64,000 bases of DNA from CAYWPG01 sp964460035. Its GTDB lineage: Bacteria; Pseudomonadota; Gammaproteobacteria; Nitrococcales; AK92. The stretch spans positions 22,643-86,642 of the forward strand of contig CAYWPG010000014.1 of the NCBI GenBank assembly GCA_964460035.1, given 5' to 3'. Below are positions 53,470-62,913 of the stretch, one piece after another; within the stretch, counting starts at the first letter, position 1; each line of letters begins with the position of its first letter. The position numbers and the translations under genes are program-made. The notes under the pieces are model-generated. The model did not search any database and had not been told where the DNA came from. It saw nothing but the letters and a program-made list of their open reading frames with translations.

Positions 53470-54662
53470 ATGACCTCCCCGGTCGGGCTGGCAGCGACGC
53501 TGGCCACCCGCACTTCATAGTCAGCGCGCAACAGCAGCGCCAGCGTCACCAAGGTGACGATCAGACTGCTGCCGCCGTAGCTCATCAGCGGCAGCGTCAG
53601 ACCCTTGGTCGGCAACAAGCCCATGTTCACGCCCATGTTGATGAACGCCTGCAGCGCCAGCCAGATTGCAATCCCATAGGCGAGGAAGCCGGCGAACGGA
53701 CGCTCGACGTGGAAACTGCGTGCACCGATACGAAAGGCTCGCCAGACGATGAAGCCGTACAAGGCGACCACTATCGTCACACCCAGCAGGCCGAACTCCT
53801 CGGCCAGCACTGCGAACAGAAAATCCGTATGCGCCTCGGGCAAATAGAAGAGCTTCTGCACGCTGCCGCCGAGGCCGACGCCCAACCACTCGCCGCGCCC
53901 AATGGCGATCAGCGACTGGGTGAGCTGGAAACCGCTGTTGAACGGGTCCTCCCAAGGGTTCAAGAACGCGGTCAAGCGCTGCCACCGATAGGGGGAGCCG
54001 ACGATCAGCAGCGCGGCGGCGCTCGCGCAGAGAAGTGCCAGGAGAGCGAAGCGTCGCACCGGCACTCCCGCCAGGAACAACATCCCCATCCCGGTCGCCA
54101 CGAGCACTACCGCCGCACCGAAGTCCGGCTCCAGCAAAAGCAGCGCCGCCGCCAGCAGCAGGATCCCCACGGGCAGGAGGAACCCGGCCAGGCTCGTGCG
54201 CACGCTGCCGATACGGCGCACGAGATACCCCGCCAAGTAAACCATCATCAGCAGTTTGGCCGGCTCGGAAACCTGCAGATTGAACACTCCGAGCGGAATC
54301 CAGCGCACCGCGCCGTTGACTTCGCGGCCTACGCCGGGAATCAGCACCACCAGCAGAAGGAAGTACGCGAACACCAGCAGCAGCGGACCGGAACGTTCCC
54401 AGGCGCGCAGACGCATATTCACGACCGCCGCGGCTGCGGCAAGGCCCAAGCCCAGGAACGCCAGCTGCCTGTACAAGTAGTACAACGGCTGCCCCAGATC
54501 GCGATCGGCGATCGATATCGACGCCGAGCCGACCATGACCAGGCCGAACACGGCAAGAAGCGCGATCGCCCACACCAGCCCGTGGTCGACATTCGGCCAC
54601 AGTGCCGGCGCCCGGTTGCGGGCTTGCGCGGTCGAGAGCAAACGCAGGACGCTATCGCTCAT
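53466..54662 (-). CDS. ftsW: Septal peptidoglycan polymerase FtsW (SEDS family)
   Basis: FtsW is the SEDS glycosyltransferase that works with FtsI at the septum. The 398 residues have about ten membrane segments. Conserved SEDS residues include GREVNGAVRWIPLGVFNLQVSEPAKL near residue 110, LLEPDFGAAVVLVATGMGMLFLAG, HTDFLFAVLAEEFGLLG near 285 and the GLLPTKGLTLPLMSYGGSSL loop near 345. The ATG giving MSDSVLRLLS overlaps the murD stop (atga). Confidence 0.96.
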   Translation of the reverse strand: MSDSVLRLLSTAQARNRAPALWPNVDHGLVWAIALLAVFGLVMVGSASISIADRDLGQPLYYLYRQLAFLGLGLAAAAAVVNMRLRAWERSGPLLLVFAYFLLLVVLIPGVGREVNGAVRWIPLGVFNLQVSEPAKLLMMVYLAGYLVRRIGSVRTSLAGFLLPVGILLLAAALLLLEPDFGAAVVLVATGMGMLFLAGVPVRRFALLALLCASAAALLIVGSPYRWQRLTAFLNPWEDPFNSGFQLTQSLIAIGRGEWLGVGLGGSVQKLFYLPEAHTDFLFAVLAEEFGLLGVTIVVALYGFIVWRAFRIGARSFHVERPFAGFLAYGIAIWLALQAFINMGVNMGLLPTKGLTLPLMSYGGSSLIVTLVTLALLLRADYEVRVASVAASPTGEVI

Positions 54663-56005
54663 AGCGCCCACCTCTTTACCGCATCCCGGAAGACCTGCCC
54701 GCGATGCTCGTAGTCATTGAACATGTCCAGGCTCGCGCAAGCCGGCGACAGCAGCACTGAGTCGCCCGGCTGAGCTAATTCCGCGGCCCGGCGTACGGCC
54801 ATTTCCATGTCCGCTGCATGATAGACGGGCACTGCGCCGGCCAAGGCTTGTTCGATCAGCCGGGCGTCCCTGCCGATTAGCACCACGGCACGAGCCTTAT
54901 CCACTAGCCCGGTACGCAGCGGCGAGAAATCGGCGCCCTTGCCATCCCCGCCGGCTATCAGCACGAGCGGTCCCGGCAAGCCCTGCACGGCCGCCAGCGT
55001 GGCGCCCACGTTGGTCCCCTTGGAGTCGTTATACCAAGTCACGCCGCCGGCACTGCCCACCCACTCGGTGCGATGCGGCAGCCCGCCAAAACTGCGCAGT
55101 GCCTCGAGCATGGGTGCGGTCGGCAAACCTGCGGCTCGCCCCAAGGCAAGCGCAGCCAGCGCATTGGCAAGGTTGTGCCGTCCCGGCAGCCGCAGCTCGC
55201 GCACCGGCAGCAAGGGTTGCCCACGCTCGCAGATCCACGCCTGGCCCTCGCGCTCGGCAACGCCGAACCCGTTTTCGGGAACGCGTTCGAGACTGAAGTG
55301 AATGACCTCCCGCCCCGGCCCGGCCATGGCCGCAACCAGAGGATCGTCCAGGTTGACCACCATGGTCCCGTCGCCGCGATAGACGCGCCGTTTGGCGGCA
55401 GCGTAGTCCTCCATGCCGCGATAGCGGTCCATATGATCCGCGCTGAGGTTGAGCACCGCCGCCGCTTTCGCATTCAACCCGCGGGTGGTCTCCAGCTGGA
55501 AGCTGGAGAGCTCCAACACGTAAAGCGCGGGCTCGGGATCACGCAGCAGGGCCAGTGCCGGCGTGCCGAGATTGCCCCCCACGGCAACGTCTACTCCCGC
55601 CAGTTCGGCCATGCGACCCAGCAGCGTGGTCACGGTGCTCTTACCGTTAGAGCCCGTGATCGCGACGATGGGTGCGCGCGCATGCCGCGCGAACAGCTCG
55701 ATCTCGCTGATGATAGGCACACCGGCCGCTGCGGCTGCCGCCAAGGCGGGCTCTTCCAGCGCCACGCCGGGACTCAACACAATCTCTTTGGCGTCCTTGA
55801 GCAGGCCCGCGTCGAACGCCCCCAGCGCTAACGGCACTTGCGCCAGCTCGCGGCGAGCGGCCGCCAGCTGTGGCGGCTCGCAGCGGCTATCGGTAACGGC
55901 AACCGCCACACCGCGGGCATGCAGAAAGCGCGCGCAGGCGAGCCCGGTGATCCCGAGCCCGACCACGACCGTCATGCCGCTATGCGCGATTGCTGCGTCT
56001 GCCAT
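54659..56005 (-). CDS. murD: UDP-N-acetylmuramoyl-L-alanine--D-glutamate ligase
   Basis: MurD adds D-Glu. The 448 residues have GLGITGLACARFLHARGVAVAVTDSR near the N-terminus, SPGVALEEPALAAA, P-loop AITGSNGKSTVTTLLG near 118, LSSFQLETTRGLN, HMDRYRGMEDYAAAK, RTEWVGSAGGVTWYNDSKGTN near 320, and a C-terminal LSPACASLDMFNDYEHRGQVF. The ATG used is 2 bases after the mraY stop. A longer in-frame extension runs back through mraY and is a shadow. Confidence 0.97.
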   Translation of the reverse strand: MADAAIAHSGMTVVVGLGITGLACARFLHARGVAVAVTDSRCEPPQLAAARRELAQVPLALGAFDAGLLKDAKEIVLSPGVALEEPALAAAAAAGVPIISEIELFARHARAPIVAITGSNGKSTVTTLLGRMAELAGVDVAVGGNLGTPALALLRDPEPALYVLELSSFQLETTRGLNAKAAAVLNLSADHMDRYRGMEDYAAAKRRVYRGDGTMVVNLDDPLVAAMAGPGREVIHFSLERVPENGFGVAEREGQAWICERGQPLLPVRELRLPGRHNLANALAALALGRAAGLPTAPMLEALRSFGGLPHRTEWVGSAGGVTWYNDSKGTNVGATLAAVQGLPGPLVLIAGGDGKGADFSPLRTGLVDKARAVVLIGRDARLIEQALAGAVPVYHAADMEMAVRRAAELAQPGDSVLLSPACASLDMFNDYEHRGQVFRDAVKRWAL

Positions 56006-56007
56006 GA

Positions 56008-57090
56008 TCAGCGAATCTTCAAAGTTGCCAAGCCGATCAACACCAGAATCACGGTGATGATCCAGAAGCGAACGATCACCCGCGGCTCGGGCCAGCCTTT
56101 GAGCTCGAAGTGATGATGGATGGGCGCCATACGGAAAATGCGCCGTCCGGTGAGCCGGTAAGACGCCACCTGCAGAATCACTGAGATGGTTTCCATCACG
56201 AACACGCCGCCCATGATCACCAGCACTATCTCCTGCCGGGTGATCACCGCCAGTACGCCCAGGGCCGCGCCCAGAGCCAGCGCGCCCACATCGCCCATGA
56301 ACACCTGCGCCGGATAGGCGTTGAACCACAGAAAGCCCAAGCCGGCGCCCACCAGGGCCCCGCAGAAAACGACCGCCTCGCCCACTCCCGCCACGTAGGG
56401 GATGCCCAAATAGTTGGCGAACACCAGATGGCCGGTGACATAAGCGAACACCGCGAATGCGCCGGCGACGAGCACAGTCGGCATGATCGCTAGGCCATCC
56501 AACCCGTCCGTAAAGTTGACGGCGTTGGAGGAGCCGACGATCACGAAATAGGTCAGCGGTACGAACAGAATGCCGAGCGGGAAGACGGCGTCCTTGAACA
56601 CCGGCAAAACCAGCGCCGTCTCAACCGGCGTCGCCGCCGTGACATAGAGATAGATCGCGGCCGCCAGGCCGACGACCGACTGCCAGAAGTACTTGGCCTT
56701 CGCCGACAAGCCCTTGCTATTGCCCAGGACCAGCTTCTTGTAGTCGTCGAAGAAACCCACCGCGCCGAACGCCAGCGTCACCAGCAGCAGCGTCCAGACG
56801 TAGCGATTGGCCAAGTCCGACCACAGCAAAGTCGACACCGCGATCGCCACCAGAATCATGGCACCGCCCATGGTGGGCGTTCCGGCCTTGGTCAGGTGGG
56901 TCGCCGGCCCGTCCTCGCGCACCTGCTGCCCGATCTGGTGCAGCGTCAGGCGCTGAATGAGCACTGGCCCCACCACGAACGAGATGATCAGTGCCGTCAA
57001 AGTACCGAGAATGGCTCGCAGCGTAAGGTACTGAAACACGTTGAACGCGCTGTAGTACTGCTCCAGCCATTGGGTGAGATATAGCAGCAT
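56008..57090 (-). CDS. mraY: Phospho-N-acetylmuramoyl-pentapeptide transferase
   Basis: MraY transfers phospho-MurNAc-pentapeptide to undecaprenyl phosphate, forming lipid I. The 360-residue protein has ten membrane segments. Signature residues are GPATHLTKAGTPTMGG near 61, FGAVGFFDDYKKL near 108 (DDY magnesium site), SSNAVNFTDGLDGLAIMP near 188, WFNAYPAQVFMGDVGALALG near 255 and the APIHHHFELKGWPE motif near 320. The start directly abuts the murF stop. Confidence 0.98.
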   Translation of the reverse strand: MLLYLTQWLEQYYSAFNVFQYLTLRAILGTLTALIISFVVGPVLIQRLTLHQIGQQVREDGPATHLTKAGTPTMGGAMILVAIAVSTLLWSDLANRYVWTLLLVTLAFGAVGFFDDYKKLVLGNSKGLSAKAKYFWQSVVGLAAAIYLYVTAATPVETALVLPVFKDAVFPLGILFVPLTYFVIVGSSNAVNFTDGLDGLAIMPTVLVAGAFAVFAYVTGHLVFANYLGIPYVAGVGEAVVFCGALVGAGLGFLWFNAYPAQVFMGDVGALALGAALGVLAVITRQEIVLVIMGGVFVMETISVILQVASYRLTGRRIFRMAPIHHHFELKGWPEPRVIVRFWIITVILVLIGLATLKIR

Positions 57091-58437
57091 TTATCTCTTG
57101 TCCTCGAGCGGCTCGCAGATTCCTGCGACCACTTGTTCCATCGCCATGCTGCGCGATCCCTTCACTAACACCGCGACGCCCGGCTTCAGCTCCGCCCGCA
57201 GGGCAGAGACCAGGCTCTGTTTGTCGGAATAATGACAGCCTCCGCTGCCAAAGCCCGATGCGGCAACGGCGGCCATGCGCCCCACCGCGTACAGCCGGCT
57301 AACCCCGGCCTCCTTTGCCCAGCTTGCGGCTTGAGCGTGCAGGGACTCGGCCCCTGCGCCCAGCTCCGCCATATCGCCGAGCACCAACCAACGCTCTTCC
57401 TGGCGCTCTGCAAGCACAGCCAGCGCGGCGCGCAAGGAAGTTGGGTTGGCGTTGTAGGTGTCGTCCAGCACCTGTGCGCCGGCGACACCCGGTTTCCAGT
57501 TCAGGCGCCCGTGTACCGGCACCATGCCGCCAAGACCAGCGACGACGTCGGGCAGCGAGACGCCCAGCGCCAGCGCTGCGCTGGCCGCTGCAAGCGCGTT
57601 CATGACGTTGTGCCGGCCTGGCAAGGACAGCGCGACCTCGACTTCTTCCGTCCCTGCGGCCAGCACGAAGCGCCCGGCGCCGAGCAAACGCCCCCGCACC
57701 GCCGCAGGCGCATCCATACCGAAATCGATTACTTGACGCTGGCCCGCCAGTTCCCGCCATAGCGGGGCGTACTTGTCGTCAGCATTGATCACCGCAACGC
57801 TAGTGGCTGCCAGCGCAGCGAACAGCTCGCCCTTGCCGCGTGCAACACCGTCCGGACCACCGAAGCCTTCTAAATGCGCGGCGCCGGCATTGGTCACGAC
57901 CCCCACCTCGGGCTCGGCGATACGAGCCAGGTAGTCGATCTCACCCAAGTGGTTCGCGCCCATCTCGATCACACCGAAGCGGTGCTCGGGCGTCAGGCGC
58001 AGCAGGGTCAGTGGCACACCGATGTCGTTGTTCAGGTTGCCTTGCGTCGCCAGGGTAGGGCCGACGCGGCTCAGAATAGCCGCGATCATCTCCTTGACGG
58101 TGGTCTTGCCGTTGCTGCCGGTAACCCCGACCAGCCGCGCCGGGCTGCGGTGCCGCACCGCGCGGGCCAGATCCCCCAACGCGATGCGGGTATCGCCAAC
58201 TTCGCAATACGGCAGCCCCCAGTCGCTGCTACGGCTCACCACCGCCGCGGCGGCACCGGCTTCGGCTGCCGCGTCCACAAAGTCGTGGCCGTCGAAGTTC
58301 GGCCCGCTCAAAGCGACGAACAGCTGCCCGGCCCGAACGTTGCGGCTGTCGGTGGTCACGCCGGTGAAGCTCACATCGGCGCCGTGCTGCCGACCGCGCA
58401 GAATGCGAGTCAGTTCGCTCAATGTCATCGGCTGCAT
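57091..58437 (-). CDS. murF: UDP-N-acetylmuramoyl-tripeptide--D-alanyl-D-alanine ligase
   Basis: MurF completes the pentapeptide with D-Ala-D-Ala from Ddl. The 448 residues have VTTDSRNVRAGQLFVALSGPNFDGHDF near 27, P-loop GVTGSNGKTTVKEMIAAIL near 104, TQGNLNNDIGVPLTLLR near 130, EMGANHLGEI, and LDDTYNANPTSLRAAL near 320. Two starts fit: MQPMTLSEL (used, aligns with E. coli MurF and overlaps murE by 13 bases) or MTLSEL 9 bases later (an ATGA overlap). Confidence 0.97.
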   Translation of the reverse strand: MQPMTLSELTRILRGRQHGADVSFTGVTTDSRNVRAGQLFVALSGPNFDGHDFVDAAAEAGAAAAVVSRSSDWGLPYCEVGDTRIALGDLARAVRHRSPARLVGVTGSNGKTTVKEMIAAILSRVGPTLATQGNLNNDIGVPLTLLRLTPEHRFGVIEMGANHLGEIDYLARIAEPEVGVVTNAGAAHLEGFGGPDGVARGKGELFAALAATSVAVINADDKYAPLWRELAGQRQVIDFGMDAPAAVRGRLLGAGRFVLAAGTEEVEVALSLPGRHNVMNALAAASAALALGVSLPDVVAGLGGMVPVHGRLNWKPGVAGAQVLDDTYNANPTSLRAALAVLAERQEERWLVLGDMAELGAGAESLHAQAASWAKEAGVSRLYAVGRMAAVAASGFGSGGCHYSDKQSLVSALRAELKPGVAVLVKGSRSMAMEQVVAGICEPLEDKR

Positions 58438-59933
58438 GCGCGCACCTCCCGCAAAGCGCTCGCGGCAACCTGCCGGTCGTCGAACGGCATGCGTTGTCCG
58501 GCGACGATTTGCTCCTGCTCGTGCCCTTTACCGGCAATCAGCACAGCATCGCCCGCCACAGCGCGGGACACGGCGAAGCGAATAGCCTCTGCCCGATCGC
58601 GGGCCACGGTCACTTGGCGGCCTTCGCACCCGAGCAAGATGTCGTCGATGATGGATTGAGGGTCTTCGCCGCGCGGGTTGTCGTCCGTGAGCACGATCTC
58701 GTCGGCCAGACGGGCGGCGACGCTGCCCATCTGCGGGCGCTTGCCTTTATCGCGCTCGCCGCCGCAGCCGAACACGCACCACAGCCGGCCGCGGGCATGG
58801 GCTCGCGCGGCCGTTAGCGCGGCCGTTAGCGCCGCTGGGGTATGCGCGTAATCCACGATGACCAGCGGCCCCTCGTCACCGCCCACGCGCTCCATACGGC
58901 CGGCAACGGGTTGCAGCCGTCCAACGCGCATCGCGGCTTCGGCGAATGGCTGCCCTAAGGCAATCAGTGTGGTGAGCGTCGCCAGCACGTTGGCCGCGTT
59001 GAACCGGCCGAGCAGGGGCAGGACCAGCTCTGCGGTTTCCTGTCCGCAGCAAACGCGCAGCCGCATGCCGCGCGAATCCAAGGCAAGCTGGGTAGCCCTT
59101 ACCGCGGCCAGACTGTCCTCAGCGTCCAGCGAATACCCGAAGACCGGCACTTTGCCGGCAAGCTCGCGCTCGAGCCGGCGCCCGAAGGCATCGTCGCGGT
59201 TGATCACCGCACAGCCCACCCCCTCCATATGGAACAGCCGTGCCTTGGCATCGGCATAAGCCTCCACCGTGCCGTGGTAATCCAAGTGATCGCGCGTCAG
59301 ATTAGTCAGCACTGCGACGCTGAAGCGCACCCCAGCGACCCGGCCCTGATCCAGCGCATGCGACGAAACCTCCATCGCAACATGCGCGGCACCTTTCTCA
59401 ACTAGCGATGCGAGCAACTGCTGCACACGAATCGCATCCGGCGTGGTATGACTGGCCGGATCCAAGGCATCCAACAGTCCGTAGCCCAGAGTACCGACCA
59501 CCCCGCATGGGGCTTGAGGCTCGCCTAGCGCTTGGGCGATGAACTGACTGACCGAGGTCTTACCGTCGGTACCGGTGATCCCGATCACCCGCAACCGCGA
59601 ACTCGGATCGGAGTAGAAGCGGCTCGCCAATGCGCTGATCCGCTGCGGCAAGTTCTCCAGCAAGAGCAGCGGAACCGCACGCGCGGCACAAAGCGCGCGG
59701 GCGCGCGCCAGCACATCCTCCGGCGCCGGCTCCGCAAGTACAGCCGCCGCCCCGCGTTCCAACGCCTCGTCTACGAACTCCAGCCCGTGGCGACTAAGCC
59801 CCGCCACTGCAACGAACAGCGCGCCCGGCGTAGTTCCGCCGCTGCTCAAGCTCAAGGCGGAAACATCTACCGGCGGCACGTCTGCCAGCGGCAGCGCCGT
59901 AAGAAGTCGCGGCAGAGGCATGGCGGCCATCAT
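58425..59933 (-). CDS. murE: UDP-MurNAc-L-Ala-D-Glu--2,6-diaminopimelate ligase
   Basis: MurE adds meso-diaminopimelate. The DNPR motif (LTDDNPRGEDPQSI, near residue 410) marks diaminopimelate rather than lysine specificity. The 502 residues also hold P-loop GITGTDGKTSVSQFIAQAL near 117, the TTPDAIRVQQLL block, EVSSHALDQGRV, TNLTRDHLDYHGTVEAYADAK and a C-terminal LIAGKGHEQEQ. The ATG-ATG start overlaps the ftsI stop. Confidence 0.97.
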   Translation of the reverse strand: MMAAMPLPRLLTALPLADVPPVDVSALSLSSGGTTPGALFVAVAGLSRHGLEFVDEALERGAAAVLAEPAPEDVLARARALCAARAVPLLLLENLPQRISALASRFYSDPSSRLRVIGITGTDGKTSVSQFIAQALGEPQAPCGVVGTLGYGLLDALDPASHTTPDAIRVQQLLASLVEKGAAHVAMEVSSHALDQGRVAGVRFSVAVLTNLTRDHLDYHGTVEAYADAKARLFHMEGVGCAVINRDDAFGRRLERELAGKVPVFGYSLDAEDSLAAVRATQLALDSRGMRLRVCCGQETAELVLPLLGRFNAANVLATLTTLIALGQPFAEAAMRVGRLQPVAGRMERVGGDEGPLVIVDYAHTPAALTAALTAARAHARGRLWCVFGCGGERDKGKRPQMGSVAARLADEIVLTDDNPRGEDPQSIIDDILLGCEGRQVTVARDRAEAIRFAVSRAVAGDAVLIAGKGHEQEQIVAGQRMPFDDRQVAASALREVRACSR

Positions 59934-61693
59934 GCACCACCTCGCGCTGCCAAGTACGCTTCCAGCGTCGGCAGATCGTCCGGCGGCACATTCAGCAGCC
60001 GCAGCGCATCGCCCATCACCCGTGCGAATACGGGAGCTGCGACTTGACCGCCATAGAAAGCCTCGCCGCGCGGGTCCTCGACCACGACTACCAGCGCCAA
60101 ACGCGGACGACTCGCAGGAGCGAAACCCGCGAACAAAGAGAAGTAGCGATCGTCGGCATAACCGCCGGCAACGGCCTTCTTGGCGGTGCCCGACTTGCCC
60201 GCCACGCGGTAGCCGGGAATGCTCGCGCGCCTGGCCGTTCCTTGCGGCCCGGTTACGCCCACCATCATCTCGCGCACCAGCCGGGCGGCGCGCGGATCCA
60301 ATACGGTTTCGCCCTCGGGCGCCTTGTCTACTTTCAACAAGGACAGCGGCCGGCGCACACCATCGTTCGCCAGTACCGCGTAAGCCTGCGCAAGCTGCAG
60401 CGGAGTAGTGGCAAGCCCGTATCCATAGGCCAGCGTGGCGCGCTCGATTGCCGAACGCGGCGGCGCGGGGGACAGCATGCCTGCCGCTTCGCCAGGAAAG
60501 CCGATGCCGGTGCTAACGCCAAAGCCCAGCCGCGCGAACAACCCCCATAGAGCATCGGCCTGCAGATCGAGCACCATGCGAACCACGCCCACGTTGCTCG
60601 ACTTGTGCAGTACTGTTGCCACATCGATAGCGCCATAGTTGCGCAGATCGCGCACCGTATGCCGCCCCACGCGCAGCGTTCCCGGACTGGTATCGATGAT
60701 GGTCGTGGGGGATATCCCTCCGGCCTCCAGCGCCACCGCTACCGCAAACGGTTTCATCGTCGAGCCTGGCTCATAGGCATCGGTAACCGCGCGATTACGA
60801 ACCTGGGCAGGCGTCAGCCCGCTGCGATTGTTCGGGTTGAAAGAAGGCTGGTTAACCATAGCCAGCACCTCACCCGTACGCACATCGAGCAGAACCAGCG
60901 ACGCTGCAGCCGCGCTGTGCTCGTGAACGGCGGCTTTCAACTCCCGATACGCCAGATACTGGAGACGCCGGTCTATGCTCAGCGTTAAGGGCTGGCCGGG
61001 ACGCGGCTCGCGCAGGCTCTCGACGTCGCGGATCGGCCGCCCTAGCCGATCGCGCAGGATCCGCTTGGCACCGGACTCTCCCCGCAGCCAGTCGTCGAAG
61101 GCCAGCTCGATGCCCTCCTGACCGCGCTCGTCGATATTGGTGAAGCCGAGCAGGTGCGCGGCCACTTCGCCGGCAGGGTAGAAGCGTCGGTACTCCCGCT
61201 GCAACGACACCCCCGGCAGCTGCAAGTCCATCACCGCCTGCGCGAGCTCGGGCGTAACATGGCGGCGTAGATATACGAACTCCCGGTCGGCCCGGCTTTG
61301 CAGACGTTCCTGCAACTGTTCCACTTCCAGCTCCAGCAAGCGCGCCAGAGGCCTCAGGTCCGCGCCGCTCTGCAGCAGAAACCCGGGATGGGCCCATACG
61401 GAGTCCACCGGCGAGCTCAGTGCTAGCGGCTCGCCATGGCGATCGGTGATGGCGCCGCGATGAGCGGGCATGGAAACCACCCGCAAATGACGCGCATCGC
61501 CCTGTCCTTGAAGAAACTCGCGGTCCAGCACCTGCAGATCCAGCGCGCGCCATAGCAGCAGACCCGCCAGTGCCGTGCAGCAAGCGAGCAGGAACGCGGG
61601 ACGCCATGCGGCGACCCGAATCACCTGTTTTTGCTCGACCCCTGGCTTCAAGTCCCCACCCCATCGAATACCGACAGCGTAAAGTCGGCGCAC
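59930..61693 (-). CDS. ftsI: Septal peptidoglycan transpeptidase FtsI (PBP3)
   Basis: FtsI crosslinks septal peptidoglycan. The 587-residue class B PBP has an N-terminal membrane anchor (AFLLACCTALAGLLLW), a PBP dimer domain with RGAITDRHGEPLALS, and the transpeptidase motifs STMK (catalytic Ser about 311), SSN (about 365-367) and KSGT (about 500-503). The start is GTG, 2 bases after the ftsL stop. A TTG 45 bases downstream (LKPGVEQKQ), behind a G-rich stretch, is an alternative. It overlaps murE by four bases. Confidence 0.96.
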   Translation of the reverse strand: MRRLYAVGIRWGGDLKPGVEQKQVIRVAAWRPAFLLACCTALAGLLLWRALDLQVLDREFLQGQGDARHLRVVSMPAHRGAITDRHGEPLALSSPVDSVWAHPGFLLQSGADLRPLARLLELEVEQLQERLQSRADREFVYLRRHVTPELAQAVMDLQLPGVSLQREYRRFYPAGEVAAHLLGFTNIDERGQEGIELAFDDWLRGESGAKRILRDRLGRPIRDVESLREPRPGQPLTLSIDRRLQYLAYRELKAAVHEHSAAAASLVLLDVRTGEVLAMVNQPSFNPNNRSGLTPAQVRNRAVTDAYEPGSTMKPFAVAVALEAGGISPTTIIDTSPGTLRVGRHTVRDLRNYGAIDVATVLHKSSNVGVVRMVLDLQADALWGLFARLGFGVSTGIGFPGEAAGMLSPAPPRSAIERATLAYGYGLATTPLQLAQAYAVLANDGVRRPLSLLKVDKAPEGETVLDPRAARLVREMMVGVTGPQGTARRASIPGYRVAGKSGTAKKAVAGGYADDRYFSLFAGFAPASRPRLALVVVVEDPRGEAFYGGQVAAPVFARVMGDALRLLNVPPDDLPTLEAYLAARGGA

Positions 61694-61695
61694 TC

Positions 61696-61965
61696 TCAGT
61701 TCTTGATAATCACCACGTCGTCACGACGGGGAATGCGCATCTGCAGCCGTTCGCGAGCGGTCTGCTCTACTCGGCCATGAGTGGCCCAGGTGCTTTGTTC
61801 CAACTGCAGCATTCCCCATTCCACATTCAATCGATCCCGCTCCCGCACCAGCTCCTGCGACTCCACGAACAGCTGCCGGCTGTAATGCTTGACATAGACA
61901 ACGGCAATGCCGGAACCAGCCACGGCCACGATCAAGACCAGCATCGCTGCCGTACCGCCTTTCAC
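61696..61965 (-). CDS. ftsL: Cell division protein FtsL
   Basis: FtsL is a small bitopic protein that forms a complex with FtsB and FtsQ and activates FtsWI. The 89 residues have one membrane segment (AAMLVLIVAVAGSGIAVVYV), then a periplasmic coiled coil (SRQLFVESQELVRERDRLNVEWGMLQLEQSTWA) and the conserved VEQTARERLQMRIP end. The ATG overlaps the rsmH stop by four bases. ftsB is not in the window. Confidence 0.94.
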   Translation of the reverse strand: MKGGTAAMLVLIVAVAGSGIAVVYVKHYSRQLFVESQELVRERDRLNVEWGMLQLEQSTWATHGRVEQTARERLQMRIPRRDDVVIIKN

Positions 61966-62900
61966 GGCAGCCGCTCCGCCACTCGCAGCACTGCGCTACG
62001 TGCGCGGGGATTGGCGGCCACTTCTGCCTCTGTCGCACGCACAGGCTTGCCGATCACACGCAGACAAGGCCTGAGCTCGGCCGGCACCACCGCCACTTCG
62101 GGGGGCAGATAACCGACGCGGGACTTATCGCGCATGAAGCGCTTGACTATCCGGTCCTCCAACGAATGGAAACTGATCACGGCCAATCGCCCACCTGCGG
62201 CGAGCAGATCGCATACCTGTGCCAGCAGGCTCTGCAAATCATCGAGTTCGCGATTAACGAAAATACGAATTGCCTGAAAACTGCGTGTCGCAGGGTGTTT
62301 ATGACGGTCTTTGAACGGCACGGCCGCTTCGATTAGCGATACCAGCGCGCCCGTAGTCCGGGGCGGGTTGCCCGCCTCCCTGGCCGCCACGATCGCCGCG
62401 GCGATTCGACGGGCGAAACGCTCCTCGCCGTAGTCGCGCAGTACGTCGGCAATCTCGCCGACGTCGGCCTGTGCCAGCCAGTCCGCCGCGCTAGACCCAC
62501 GAGAAGTGTCCATCCGCATATCCAGGGGTCCGTCGCGCATAAAGCTGAACCCCCGCGACGGATCGTCCAGCTGCGGGGAAGATACGCCAAGGTCGAGCAA
62601 GATTCCGTCGATTGCGCCGCGAACCCCTTGCTCCGCCGCCCACTCCGGCAGCTGGGCAAACGAGCCATGCCGGATCAGGCAGCGCGAATCCTTCGCATAA
62701 AGCGAGTTCGCGTGCGCAATCGCGCGCTCGTCCTTATCGATCATCAGCAGACGTCCCTTGTCGTTCAGCCGCGCGATGATCGCGGCGCTGTGCCCGCCCC
62801 GCCCGAATGTGCCGTCCACGTAGAAGCCATCTGGCCGAATCGCCAGGGCGGCCACGGCTTCATCCAGCAACACCGGGCGGTGCGGGTAGTCGGTTGTCAT
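61962..62900 (-). CDS. rsmH: 16S rRNA m4C1402 methyltransferase RsmH (MraW)
   Basis: RsmH N4-methylates C1402 in the ribosomal P site. The 312 residues have HRPVLLDEAVAAL near the N-terminus, the SAM motif VDGTFGRGGHSAAI near 28, IDKDERAI near 54, the LDLGVSSPQLDDPSRGFSF block near 100, the MDTSRGSSAADWL segment and a C-terminal VISFHSLEDRIVKRF. The ATG lies 13 bases after the mraZ stop. Confidence 0.97.
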   Translation of the reverse strand: MTTDYPHRPVLLDEAVAALAIRPDGFYVDGTFGRGGHSAAIIARLNDKGRLLMIDKDERAIAHANSLYAKDSRCLIRHGSFAQLPEWAAEQGVRGAIDGILLDLGVSSPQLDDPSRGFSFMRDGPLDMRMDTSRGSSAADWLAQADVGEIADVLRDYGEERFARRIAAAIVAAREAGNPPRTTGALVSLIEAAVPFKDRHKHPATRSFQAIRIFVNRELDDLQSLLAQVCDLLAAGGRLAVISFHSLEDRIVKRFMRDKSRVGYLPPEVAVVPAELRPCLRVIGKPVRATEAEVAANPRARSAVLRVAERLP

Positions 62901-62913
62901 GGTTGCCCGTTAT

